DNA of 64,000 nt from an uncultured Lachnospiraceae bacterium (lineage in GTDB: Bacteria > Bacillota > Clostridia > Lachnospirales > Lachnospiraceae), in the NCBI GenBank assembly GCA_947626945.1, contig CANQUC010000008.1:1-64000 (forward strand), written 5' to 3'. The notes under the pieces were generated by a model that was not told the origin of the DNA, searched no databases, and saw nothing but the letters and a program-made list of their open reading frames with translations. Below are positions 33,207 to 41,374 of this stretch, one piece after another (the stretch's first letter is position 1; each line of letters opens with the position of its first letter). Both the position numbers and the translations under genes were made by a program.

Positions 33207-33974
33207 ATGATCAGAGTGATCATGCACGGCTGCAACGGAAAAATGGGGCAGACCATCACGAATCTGATGAAAGAAGAAACGGAGATCCGGATCGTGGCGG
33301 GGGTGGATCCCCGGGACGAGATCCAAAACGACTATCAGGTGTTTCCCTCTCTGGAAGCCTGCACGGTTGAGGCGGACGTGATTATTGATTTTGCTTCGGC
33401 TTCGGCGGTGGACGCGCTTTTGGACTACAGCGTGACCAGGCAGATACCGGTAGTGCTCTGCACCACGGGCATGAGCGAAGAACAGCTGAACCGGATCGCG
33501 GAGGCTTCCCATCAGGTGGCGGTGCTGAGATCGGCAAATATGTCCCTTGGCGTCAACACCCTGATGGACATTTTAAAGACGGTGTCGCCTTTGCTGGCAG
33601 AGGCCGGATTTGACATTGAGATCGTGGAAAAGCATCACAATCAGAAGCTGGACGCGCCCAGCGGCACAGCCCTTGCCCTGGCGGACTGTGTCAATGAGGG
33701 GCTGAAGGAACACTATTCCTATAAATATGACCGGAGCAGGGAGCGGACGAAACGGGCCAGGAACGAGATCGGCATCCAGGCCGTTCGGGGAGGCACCATT
33801 GTGGGAGAGCATGAAGTGATCTTCGCGGGCACTGACGAGGTCATTACATTGAAGCATACGGCTTACTCCAAAGCCATCTTTGGCAAGGGCGCCATTTCCG
33901 CGGCGAAATTCCTGGCAGGCAAGGGCCCCGGCTATTATGACATGCAGGATGTGATCTCAGAAAATTCCCGGTAA
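33207..33974 (+). CDS. dapB: 4-hydroxy-tetrahydrodipicolinate reductase
   Basis: A 255-residue NAD(P)H-dependent reductase. The nucleotide-binding start VIMHGCNGKMGQT, the catalytic block EKHHNQKLDAPSGTA and C-terminal FAGTDEVITLKHTAYSK are typical. It follows dapA by 15 bp with AAAAGGAGG. The product goes to DapL directly in this organism. Confidence 0.97.
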   Translation: MIRVIMHGCNGKMGQTITNLMKEETEIRIVAGVDPRDEIQNDYQVFPSLEACTVEADVIIDFASASAVDALLDYSVTRQIPVVLCTTGMSEEQLNRIAEASHQVAVLRSANMSLGVNTLMDILKTVSPLLAEAGFDIEIVEKHHNQKLDAPSGTALALADCVNEGLKEHYSYKYDRSRERTKRARNEIGIQAVRGGTIVGEHEVIFAGTDEVITLKHTAYSKAIFGKGAISAAKFLAGKGPGYYDMQDVISENSR

Positions 33975-34001
33975 GGGAAGCGCGTGGAACGGGGGAAGAA
34001 A

Positions 34002-34832
34002 ATGAATTTTACAAAGATGCACGGCATCGGCAATGACTATGTGTATGTGAACTGTTTTCAGGAAACGGTGGAGGATCCCGCCGCCCTGGCGGTACAGGTC
34101 AGCGACCGGCATTTCGGCATCGGAAGCGACGGGCTGATCCTGATCAGGCCTTCCGAAAAAGCGGATTTTAAAATGGATATGTACAACGCGGACGGATCCA
34201 GAGGCGAAATGTGCGGAAACGGGATCCGATGCGTGGCAAAATATGTTTATGATCACGGCCTCACAGACAAGACCCGGATCAGCGTAGAAACGCTGGGAGG
34301 CATAAAATATCTGGATCTGACCGTTGCGGACGGCAGGGTGTCCAGGGTAAAAGTAAATATGGGAGAGCCTGCCTTTGCGCCGGATCAGATCCCGGCGGAT
34401 TTTCCGGGAGACCGGGTGGTGGACTGTCCCCTGACGGTGGAGCAGGAAACCTACCGGATCACCTGCGTGAACATGGGAAATCCCCATGCGGTGGTTTTTT
34501 TGGATCAGGTGAAGGATCTGGATCTGGAAAAACTGGGGCCGAAGTTTGAAAATCATCCGGCGTTTCCCAGCCGGATCAATACAGAATTTATAAAAGTGCT
34601 GGACCGGTCCAATCTGGAAATGCGCGTGTGGGAACGGGGCAGCGGAGAGACGCTTGCCTGCGGAACCGGCGCCTGCGCGGCGGCAGTGGCGGCCATGCTG
34701 AACGGACACTGTGAAAGAAAGGTGACCGTGCATCTTCTGGGCGGAGATCTGGAGATCTTCTGGGATCCCGCGGACAACTGTGTTTACATGACAGGGCCGG
34801 CAGCCACCGTGTTTGAAGGCCGGCTTGCATAA
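34002..34832 (+). CDS. dapF: diaminopimelate epimerase
   Basis: A 276-residue cofactor-free epimerase that converts LL-DAP to meso-DAP. Both active-site cysteines are present, in EMCGNGIRC and ACGTGACA. The start MNFTKMHGIGNDY at 34002 has GGGGGAAG upstream and matches the family; GTG/ATG codons 6 codons upstream are not needed. It lies between dapB and dapL. Confidence 0.97.
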   Translation: MNFTKMHGIGNDYVYVNCFQETVEDPAALAVQVSDRHFGIGSDGLILIRPSEKADFKMDMYNADGSRGEMCGNGIRCVAKYVYDHGLTDKTRISVETLGGIKYLDLTVADGRVSRVKVNMGEPAFAPDQIPADFPGDRVVDCPLTVEQETYRITCVNMGNPHAVVFLDQVKDLDLEKLGPKFENHPAFPSRINTEFIKVLDRSNLEMRVWERGSGETLACGTGACAAAVAAMLNGHCERKVTVHLLGGDLEIFWDPADNCVYMTGPAATVFEGRLA

Positions 34833-34859
34833 AATCATACAAAATGAGGAGGACGACAA

Positions 34860-36080
34860 ATGTTTCAAGTCAATGAAAACTATCTGAAGCTGCCCGGCAG
34901 TTATCTGTTCAGTACCATCGCAAAGAAGGTAAGCGCCTATCAGGAGGCCCATCCCGATAAGGAGATCATCCGTCTGGGCATCGGAGATGTGACCCAGCCC
35001 CTTGCGCCTGCCATTATTGAGGCTCTGCACAAAGCGGTAGATGAAATGGGCAGGGCGGAAACCTTCCACGGCTACGCGCCGGATCTGGGCTACGGATTTC
35101 TGCGGGAGGCCATTGTAGAGGGAGACTACCGTTCCAGAGGCGTGGAGGTTGCCGCCGATGAGATCTTTGTAAGCGACGGCGCCAAATGTGACTGCAGCAA
35201 CATTCAGGAGATCTTTGGGCTGAAAAACAGGATCGCCGTCTGTGATCCCGTTTATCCGGTGTATGTGGATTCCAACGTTATGGCGGGCCGCACGGGCACT
35301 TACGATCCGGAAACGGAAGTGTGGAGCGACATCATCTATATGCCCTGCACCAGGGAAAACGGTTTTGTGCCGGCGCTTCCCGAAGAAACGCCGGATCTGA
35401 TCTACATCTGCTCTCCCAACAATCCGGTAGGTACGGCGCTGACAAAAGAGCAGCTGCAGGTGTGGGTGGATTATGCCAATGAAAAGGGGTCTGTGATTCT
35501 CTTTGACGCCGCCTATGAGGCGTACATCTCCGAGGAAAACGTGCCCCATACCATTTACGAATGCAAGGGCGCCAGAACCTGCGCCATTGAGTTTAAGAGC
35601 TTTTCCAAAAACGCCGGATTTACCGGAGTGCGGCTGGGTTACACCGTGATTCCCAAGGAACTGAAATGCGGCGATGTGGCGCTTCACAGCCTTTGGGCAA
35701 GACGTCACGGCACAAAATACAACGGCGCGCCCTATATTATCCAGAGGGCCGGCGAGGCGGTTTATTCCCCTGAGGGAAAGGCGCAGCTGAAAAAACAGGT
35801 CGCCTATTATATGAACAACGCGAAAGTGATCAAGGAAGGCCTTGCGCAGGCGGGGTATGAAGTATACGGCGGCATCAACGCCCCCTATATCTGGCTGAAA
35901 GTGCCGGAGGGCATCACATCCTGGGGATTTTTCGATTATCTTTTGGAAAACGCCGGCGTGGTGGGAACGCCCGGATCCGGCTTTGGACCCAGCGGAGAAG
36001 GCTATTTCAGACTGACTGCCTTTGGCAACAGTGAAAACACCGTAAAAGCCATTGAGCGGATCAAGGCGCTGAAAGGGTAA
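34860..36080 (+). CDS. dapL: LL-diaminopimelate aminotransferase
   Basis: A 406-residue class I/II PLP aminotransferase of the DapL type. It converts tetrahydrodipicolinate to LL-DAP in one step, replacing the succinylase or acetylase branch. The PLP Lys is in [14 protein letters not shown], and [11 protein letters not shown] and CSPNNPVGT are characteristic. Last gene of the lysine operon, with GAGGAGG before the start. The next gene begins at a new promoter. Confidence 0.96.
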   Translation: MFQVNENYLKLPGSYLFSTIAKKVSAYQEAHPDKEIIRLGIGDVTQPLAPAIIEALHKAVDEMGRAETFHGYAPDLGYGFLREAIVEGDYRSRGVEVAADEIFVSDGAKCDCSNIQEIFGLKNRIAVCDPVYPVYVDSNVMAGRTGTYDPETEVWSDIIYMPCTRENGFVPALPEETPDLIYICSPNNPVGTALTKEQLQVWVDYANEKGSVILFDAAYEAYISEENVPHTIYECKGARTCAIEFKSFSKNAGFTGVRLGYTVIPKELKCGDVALHSLWARRHGTKYNGAPYIIQRAGEAVYSPEGKAQLKKQVAYYMNNAKVIKEGLAQAGYEVYGGINAPYIWLKVPEGITSWGFFDYLLENAGVVGTPGSGFGPSGEGYFRLTAFGNSENTVKAIERIKALKG

Positions 36081-36107
36081 ATTTCCTGCCTTTTATATCC
36101 TGCGGGA

Positions 36108-36137
36108 TTGACAATCCGATGGGAAAATCAGTATAAT
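36108..36137 (+). promoter_or_regulatory. promoter of the zinc-ribbon/lipoprotein trio
   Basis: TTGACA (36108-36113), 18-bp spacer, TATAAT (36132-36137), both boxes perfect. Confidence 0.85.
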
Positions 36138-36179
36138 AGTAGCAGTAAAAACAGATTTTTACGACAGGAGGAAAAGAGT

Positions 36180-36827
36180 ATGTTTTGTAAAAATTGTGGG
36201 GCGGAACTAAAAGAAGGAGCGCGCTTCTGTGACAAGTGCGGCGCCCAGCAGAGCGCTGCCGTACAGCAGAAAGCGCCCGCTGCAGGAGGAAATCCCGGGG
36301 GAGGCGCTCAGGGCGCGTCAAAGAACAACAATCTGATTCTGATCGTTGGCTGCGTGGCGGTACTTGCCGTAGTCATTCTCCTGGTTTCCCTTTTGTTTGG
36401 CGGAGGCAGCTACAAAAAGCCTATCAAGCGGCTTATGGCAGGGATTCAGAAAGAAGATCCGGAAAAGGTTATGGACGCGTTTCCCGAGGAAATGATTGAT
36501 GAGATCACGGATATGCAGAACGCTACCAAAAGAGAGCTGGGAAATGAGCTGATCGACACTTTCAGATCCATGCTTGATCTGGATAAGGGCGACAAATTAA
36601 AAATTTCCTATAAGATCACTGACACTGCCAAATACGACAGGGATGAACTGGAGGATCTGAGAGACGATCTGGATTCTTATTACGATATTGACGCCAAGGA
36701 TATCAAGGCGGCCAAAGAGGTAGACGTGGAGATCAAGCTCAAATCCGGCAAGGATAAGGAAGAATCGGAAGATACCCTCACGGTTGTAAAGATCGGACGC
36801 AAATGGTATATCGTTGACGCAATGTGA
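36180..36827 (+). CDS. zinc-ribbon membrane protein with extracytoplasmic domain
   Basis: A 215-residue protein. A zinc ribbon at the N-terminus (MFCKNCGAELKEGARFCDKCG) is followed by a low-complexity Gln/Ala/Gly linker, one membrane helix (IVGCVAVLAVVILLVSLLF) and an acidic extracytoplasmic domain of about 140 residues rich in Asp/Glu/Lys. Zinc-ribbon plus helix proteins of this kind are widespread in Firmicutes with no fixed function. The start at 36180 has AGGAGG. It is followed by a lipoprotein and a second zinc-ribbon protein, probably one operon. Confidence 0.8.
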   Translation: MFCKNCGAELKEGARFCDKCGAQQSAAVQQKAPAAGGNPGGGAQGASKNNNLILIVGCVAVLAVVILLVSLLFGGGSYKKPIKRLMAGIQKEDPEKVMDAFPEEMIDEITDMQNATKRELGNELIDTFRSMLDLDKGDKLKISYKITDTAKYDRDELEDLRDDLDSYYDIDAKDIKAAKEVDVEIKLKSGKDKEESEDTLTVVKIGRKWYIVDAM

Positions 36828-36867
36828 CAGAGATAACGAGAACACAGGTTCAAAAGAGGAAGAGCAT

Positions 36868-37986
36868 ATGAAGAAAAGAGTATTACTGACAGCTGTATGC
36901 GCGGCATGCGCGTTTCTGTTTGCGGGCTGCGGCACATCAAAGGTGAACGTGTCTGACGCCATTGAGATTAGCTTTGAGGGAGTGGACGGCAAAGGAGAGG
37001 CTTATCTGACCGTGGATACGGAAAAGCTGGAGGATGCCATCAAGGATTCCGGCGCCAAGGACATGACCAGAAGAAAACGCCAGGAACTGATGGATTCTGT
37101 GAAATGGGAACTGGATCAGTCAGAGGGCCTGTCCAACGGAGATACGGTAGTGGCTGTGGTGGAATGGGATGAGGATCTGGCAGAGGATTACAATCTGGTG
37201 CTGGAGGGCAGCGAGAAAAAGGAAAAGGTATCCGGCCTGAAAAAGCTGGAGGCCGTGGACGCTTTTAAAGACATTGAAATCGTTTACTCCGGCGTTTCTC
37301 CCGATCTGAGCGCGGAGGTCGTCAATCATTCCAACGTGGACTTCCTGGAGAACGCAAGCTATTCCCTTTCTCAGTACGACGGGCTGGAGATCGGCGAGAC
37401 GATTACGGTCACAGTAAGCTACTATGAGTCGGAAGCGGAGGAAGCCGGCTATACGGTTCTGGAGGAAGAAAAGGAATACACGGTGGAAGAAGCCGACGCC
37501 TATGTGACGGAATACGCGCAGATCACCGACGAGGCTCTGGAAAAAATGAAAGCCCAGGCAGAAGATCTGCTGACTACCATGCTCAGCGACGAGTATGATT
37601 ATCAGGAACTGATGGAAGACGCGGTGGACGCGGATTATCCCTGGGACTGGAACGGGTTCAACAGCGTGGTAAACGGCGGGATGCGGTGCACAAAAGCCTT
37701 TTTCCTTTTAAATAAGGATATTCAGAATGCAGGCTATGACACGACTGAAAACGCGGTTATGCTTACCTACGAGGTAACCCTGAGCGATGACGTGGTGACC
37801 ACGCCTACGCCCATTTATATTATGGTTCAGTTTGGTCCGGTGATCCTGAGGGCCGACGGCACCGTGGATGTTGTGGTAACAGACGGTTTTATCACAGACG
37901 GCGCCAGCAGTGTCTGGGATAATGTATACAGGGATAATGTAGGCGCCCAGAAACAGTGGTACACGGTGGAAGAGATCGATTATTAA
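36868..37986 (+). CDS. predicted lipoprotein with tandem DUF-type acidic domains
   Basis: A 372-residue exported protein. The signal peptide ends in lipobox FAGC. Two regions share a pattern of the type 'DLTVDTEKLEDAI... LSNGDTVVAVV' and 'SYSLSQYDGLEIGETITVTV', suggesting repeated beta-rich domains. The rest is acidic with no catalytic motif. AGAGGAAG precedes the start. Its place between two zinc-ribbon proteins that each bear a sensor-like half suggests they form a membrane-linked unit (inference). Family not recognised. Confidence 0.7.
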   Translation: MKKRVLLTAVCAACAFLFAGCGTSKVNVSDAIEISFEGVDGKGEAYLTVDTEKLEDAIKDSGAKDMTRRKRQELMDSVKWELDQSEGLSNGDTVVAVVEWDEDLAEDYNLVLEGSEKKEKVSGLKKLEAVDAFKDIEIVYSGVSPDLSAEVVNHSNVDFLENASYSLSQYDGLEIGETITVTVSYYESEAEEAGYTVLEEEKEYTVEEADAYVTEYAQITDEALEKMKAQAEDLLTTMLSDEYDYQELMEDAVDADYPWDWNGFNSVVNGGMRCTKAFFLLNKDIQNAGYDTTENAVMLTYEVTLSDDVVTTPTPIYIMVQFGPVILRADGTVDVVVTDGFITDGASSVWDNVYRDNVGAQKQWYTVEEIDY

Positions 37987-38001
37987 GGATTGGAGGAAAA
38001 G

Positions 38002-38832
38002 ATGGCTTTTTTTGACGACATCGGGAAAAAGATATCAGAAGCAGGCCAGGGCGCGGTGAAAAAGACCCAGAAGATGGCGGATTCCGTAAAGCTCAACGGT
38101 CTGATCGGAGACGAGGAAAAAAAGATCCAGGAGCTGTACGCCCGGCTTGGCGCGGCTTACTATGAGAAACACCGGGAAGATGCCGAAGAAGAGTTTGTCT
38201 CTTATATCCGGGAGATCAATGAGACAAGGAAAAAATTGGAAGAATACAAACTGCAGCAGATGAAGCTGAAAGGAAACAGCCTCTGCCCCCACTGCGGAGC
38301 GGAGATCTCCACAAAATCCACATTCTGCAGCAGCTGCGGCCAACCGATCCCCCATGAGGAGCCGAAACCGGAAGGTCCGGTCTGTTCCAACTGCGGCAAT
38401 GTGTTGGAACCGGGAAGCCTGTTTTGCACATACTGCGGCCAGCGGATAGAACCGGCGGCGGAAGCCCAGGAGGAAACATGGGCGGAAACGCAGGCGCAAG
38501 CGCCAGTGCAGCCGGAGCCTGTCACAGTGGAAGCCCAGGAGGAAACGTGGGCGGAAACGCCAGTACAACCGGAGCCTGCCGCAGAGGAAGCACAGGCGGA
38601 AACATGGGCGCAAGCGCCGGTACAGCCGGAGCCTGCCGCGGCGGAAGCCCAGGAGGAAACATGGGCGGAAACGCAGGCGCAAGCGCCAGTACAACCGGAA
38701 CCTGCCGCTGAAGAGTCACAGCCGGAACCCGCAGAAGCACCGGAATATGTTGTATGCCCCGGATGCGGCGCACAGATGAAGCCCGGCAACTCTTTCTGCA
38801 CAGCCTGCGGAACAAGGCTGCGGGAATCCTGA
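38002..38832 (+). CDS. multi-zinc-ribbon protein with Glu/Pro/Gln repeat
   Basis: A 276-residue soluble protein. It has an N-terminal helical part (MAFFDDIGKKISEAGQGA, then a coiled-coil-like stretch to about residue 90), two CxxC zinc ribbons (SLCPHCGAEISTKSTFCSSCG and SNCGNVLEPGSLFCTYCG), a repeated acidic linker of four units (38461-38712), and a third ribbon at the C-terminus (VCPGCGAQMKPGNSFCTACG). The start at 38002 has TTGGAGGAAAA. No enzymatic motif; likely a scaffold or regulator. Confidence 0.75.
   Translation: MAFFDDIGKKISEAGQGAVKKTQKMADSVKLNGLIGDEEKKIQELYARLGAAYYEKHREDAEEEFVSYIREINETRKKLEEYKLQQMKLKGNSLCPHCGAEISTKSTFCSSCGQPIPHEEPKPEGPVCSNCGNVLEPGSLFCTYCGQRIEPAAEAQEETWAETQAQAPVQPEPVTVEAQEETWAETPVQPEPAAEEAQAETWAQAPVQPEPAAAEAQEETWAETQAQAPVQPEPAAEESQPEPAEAPEYVVCPGCGAQMKPGNSFCTACGTRLRES
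38461..38712 (+). repeat. four in-frame repeats in the zinc-ribbon gene
   Basis: Units start at 38461, 38530, 38587 and 38644 and are 69, 57, 57 and 69 bp long (23, 19, 19 and 23 residues), with core EAQEETWAET..VQPEP. The 12-bp length difference comes from an optional QAQA. Near-identical units suggest recent expansion by slippage or recombination and probable length variation between strains. Confidence 0.85.
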
Positions 38833-38840
38833 AATCAGAC

Positions 38841-38870
38841 AAAAGCTGTCGCTTTTTGCGGCAGCTTTTT
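38841..38870 (+). terminator. intrinsic terminator after the zinc-ribbon trio
   Basis: AAAAGCTGTCGC, loop TTTTT, GCGGCAGCTTTTTT: one mismatch in the stem, then a T-run. Confidence 0.75.
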
Positions 38871-38925
38871 TGCTGCTGTTTTCGCAAATCCGGCGGAGAA
38901 GTCAGAGAAAAAATAAAATTATGGC

Positions 38926-38954
38926 TTGTCAATTCTTTTTCACTGTGCTATGAT
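38926..38954 (+). promoter_or_regulatory. promoter of the aspS-gatCAB operon
   Basis: TTGTCA (38926-38931), 17-bp spacer, TATGAT (38949-38954), just upstream of the T-box leader. Confidence 0.7.
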
Positions 38955-38960
38955 AAAGAG

Positions 38961-39239
38961 CAAATCAAATGATCTACCGAAAAGAAAGGCTGAGAAGGAG
39001 ACTCTGTAAGGGGAACTTGACAGGAATTCGGCGTCACCGACTGAGAGCGCCGATGGAGGGAAGCTTACAACAGGGAACACTCCGGAGCCGTCCGTCTGAA
39101 CGAAAAGTAGGGCGGAACGTGATACGCGTTAAGTATGAAAGCGGCATACAAAGGAGTATGCAATGCGGGTGGCACCGCGGATAGGTTTATTCGCCCCGGA
39201 ATGCAGAATACAAAAGTATTCGGCGTTCCGGGGCTTTTT
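38961..39239 (+). promoter_or_regulatory. T-box leader of aspS-gatCAB, likely tRNA-Asn responsive
   Basis: The T-box sequence TGGCACCGCGG lies at 39170-39180, preceded by stem III (GCATAC 39144-39149 / GTATGC 39156-39161). The terminator is GCCCCGGAA (39193-39201)/TTCCGGGGC (39226-39234) with inner GAATAC/GTATTC and T-run 39235-39239. Stem I is closed by GGAG (38997-39000)/CTCC (39080-39083), with upper stem GTAAG (39006-39010)/CTTAC (39064-39068). The base right after CTTAC begins AAC A (39069-39072), an Asn codon followed by a purine, the expected position for a specifier. GAC (39019-39021, Asp) lies on the 5' side and is less likely. UGGC fits a tRNA with discriminator G, true of both Asn and Asp tRNAs. 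Confidence 0.9.
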
Positions 39240-39281
39240 GCGGCAGCCGGTCCGCCGGAAGATCAAAAAGGAGATGTGATC

Positions 39282-41027
39282 ATGGGAAACATTTACAGAG
39301 ATCATACACTGGAACATGTGAACGAGGCAGATATCGGAAAACGTATGCGGATCGCCGGATGGATCGAAAATATCAGAGATCACGGCGGGGTATCCTTTGT
39401 GGATCTGCGGGATATGTACGCGGTCATGCAGGTGGTGATCCGCAAGGAGGGACTTCTGGCGGGCCTGCGGAAAGAACAGGCAGTGTCTGTGGAAGGGGTC
39501 ATTGAAAAGAGAGATCAGGATACCTACAATCCCAGGATCCCCACGGGAACCATCGAGCTGGAGGCAGAATCGGTGGAGGTGCTGGGCCAGGTATACGGTC
39601 AGCTGCCCTTTGAGATCATATCCAGCAGGGAAGTGCGGGAGGATGTGCGGCTAAAGTACCGTTATCTGGATCTGCGGAATCAAAAAGTGCGGGACAATCT
39701 GATCTTTCGCTCCCGGGTCATTGCTTTTCTGCGTGAAAAAATGACGGAGATGGGTTTTCTGGAGATCCAGACGCCTATTTTGTGCGCTTCTTCCCCGGAA
39801 GGCGCCAGAGATTACATTGTGCCCTCCCGAAAATTCAAGGGGAAATTTTACGCGCTGCCCCAGGCGCCTCAGCAGTACAAGCAGCTTCTGATGGTATCCG
39901 GTTTTGACAGATATTTTCAGATCGCTCCCTGCTTTCGGGACGAGGACGCCAGGGCGGACCGGTCTCCCGGTGAGTTTTATCAGCTGGATTTTGAAATGAG
40001 CTTTGCCACCCAGGAGGATGTATTTGCGGCAGGTGAAGAAATTCTGACGGCGGTTTTCAAAAAATTCGCGCCGGAGGGCAGCGTGATCACCGAAGGACCG
40101 TTCCCGGTAATCAGCTACCGGGAAGCCATGCTTTCCTTTGGCACCGACAAGCCGGATCTGCGCAATCCCCTGCGGATCATAGATCTGACAGACTTTTTCC
40201 AGAAATGTACTTTCCGGCCTTTTATCGGCAAAACGGTGCGGGCGGTTAAGGTCCACGCGGAAATGTCCAAGGGATTTCATGAAAAGCTGCTGAAATTTGC
40301 CACGGATCTGGGCATGGGCGGCCTGGGCTATCTGGAAGTGATGGAGGACGGAAGCTTTAAGGGGCCCATTGACAAATTCATTCCCCAGGACCGCAAGGAG
40401 GAATTCCGCAGCCTGGCGGCGCTGTCTGTGGGAGATACCATTTTCTTTATGGCGGACCGGGAAGAGCGGGCGGCATATTACGCGGGCATGATCCGGCAGG
40501 AGCTTGGAGAAAAGCTGGATCTGCTGGAAAAGAATGCGTTTTGCTTCTGTTATGTGAACGATTTTCCCATGTATGAAAAGGATCCGGATACAAAGCAGCT
40601 GTGCTTTACCCACAACCCGTTCTCCATGCCCCAGGGAGGCCTGGAGGCTCTGGAGACAAAGGATCCTCTGGAAATACTGGCTTACCAGTATGATATTGTG
40701 TGCAACGGCGTGGAGCTGTCTTCCGGCGCGGTGCGGAACCATGATCTGCGGATCATGGAAAAGGCTTTTGAGATTGCCGGCTACAGCAGAGAAGATCTGC
40801 AGACAAAATTCGGCGCCCTGTACAACGCCTTTCAGTTTGGGGCGCCGCCCCACGCGGGCATGGCGCCGGGCATTGACCGGATGCTGATGCTCCTCAGGGG
40901 CGAGGAAAATATCCGGGAAGTCATTGCCTTTCCCATGAACGGCAACGCCCAGGATCTTATGTGCGGCGCGCCCTGCCAGGTGACGGAGCAGCAGCTGCGG
41001 GAAACGCATATTAAGATCAGAGATTAA
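39282..41027 (+). CDS. aspS: aspartyl-tRNA synthetase (possibly non-discriminating)
   Basis: A 581-residue class IIb synthetase of bacterial type: N-terminal OB-fold anticodon domain (RIAGWIENIRDHGGVSFVDLRD), class II motif 2 (FRDEDARADRSPGEFYQLDFEMSF, given as a block), the GAD insertion domain, and motif 3 GIDRMLMLL. The start at 39282 has AAAAGGAGA; an in-frame start inside the T-box terminator is rejected. Linkage to gatCAB and an Asn-like T-box specifier suggest it also charges tRNA-Asn with Asp. Confidence 0.96.
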   Translation: MGNIYRDHTLEHVNEADIGKRMRIAGWIENIRDHGGVSFVDLRDMYAVMQVVIRKEGLLAGLRKEQAVSVEGVIEKRDQDTYNPRIPTGTIELEAESVEVLGQVYGQLPFEIISSREVREDVRLKYRYLDLRNQKVRDNLIFRSRVIAFLREKMTEMGFLEIQTPILCASSPEGARDYIVPSRKFKGKFYALPQAPQQYKQLLMVSGFDRYFQIAPCFRDEDARADRSPGEFYQLDFEMSFATQEDVFAAGEEILTAVFKKFAPEGSVITEGPFPVISYREAMLSFGTDKPDLRNPLRIIDLTDFFQKCTFRPFIGKTVRAVKVHAEMSKGFHEKLLKFATDLGMGGLGYLEVMEDGSFKGPIDKFIPQDRKEEFRSLAALSVGDTIFFMADREERAAYYAGMIRQELGEKLDLLEKNAFCFCYVNDFPMYEKDPDTKQLCFTHNPFSMPQGGLEALETKDPLEILAYQYDIVCNGVELSSGAVRNHDLRIMEKAFEIAGYSREDLQTKFGALYNAFQFGAPPHAGMAPGIDRMLMLLRGEENIREVIAFPMNGNAQDLMCGAPCQVTEQQLRETHIKIRD

Positions 41028-41068
41028 AAAGCAGCAAAAAACTCATTTGCAGGGAAAGGATGAGAAAA

Positions 41069-41362
41069 ATGGCAAACAGCATTTCAGAGGAAACCATGGA
41101 ATATGTGGGCATACTTGCCAAGCTGGAGTTGTCCGGAGAAGAAAAGGAGCAGGCCAGAAAGGATATGGAACGGATGCTGGAGTATATCGATCAGCTGAAT
41201 GAGCTGGACACATCCGGCGTTGAGCCCATGTCCCATATCTCTCCCCTGCATAATGTATTTCGCGAAGATCAGGTCACAAACGGGGATGACCGGGACGCGA
41301 TTCTTTCCAACGCGCCGGAAGCCAGAGACGGCAGCTTTGTGGTTCCCAGAACGGTAGAGTAA
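41069..41362 (+). CDS. gatC: Asp/Glu-tRNA amidotransferase subunit C
   Basis: A 97-residue helical subunit (MANSISEETMEYVGILAKLE... ending GSFVVPRTVE) that holds GatA and GatB together. The start MANSIS at 41069 matches the family; ATG 41060 is an alternative 3 codons upstream. 12 bp separate it from gatA. Confidence 0.93.
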   Translation: MANSISEETMEYVGILAKLELSGEEKEQARKDMERMLEYIDQLNELDTSGVEPMSHISPLHNVFREDQVTNGDDRDAILSNAPEARDGSFVVPRTVE

Positions 41363-41374
41363 TGGAGGAAGATC

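Noticed and set aside
33957..35708. Long reverse-strand ORF (583 codons) opposite dapF/dapL
   Set aside because: It mirrors well-identified enzymes, has no start signals, and its composition (His/Arg-rich) is that of a shadow frame in GC-rich DNA.
39135..39281. Upstream in-frame extension of aspS
   Set aside because: It runs through the T-box antiterminator and terminator, which must be non-coding leader.
39651..41009. Reverse-strand ORF of 452 codons opposite aspS
   Set aside because: Shadow frame of a recognised synthetase.
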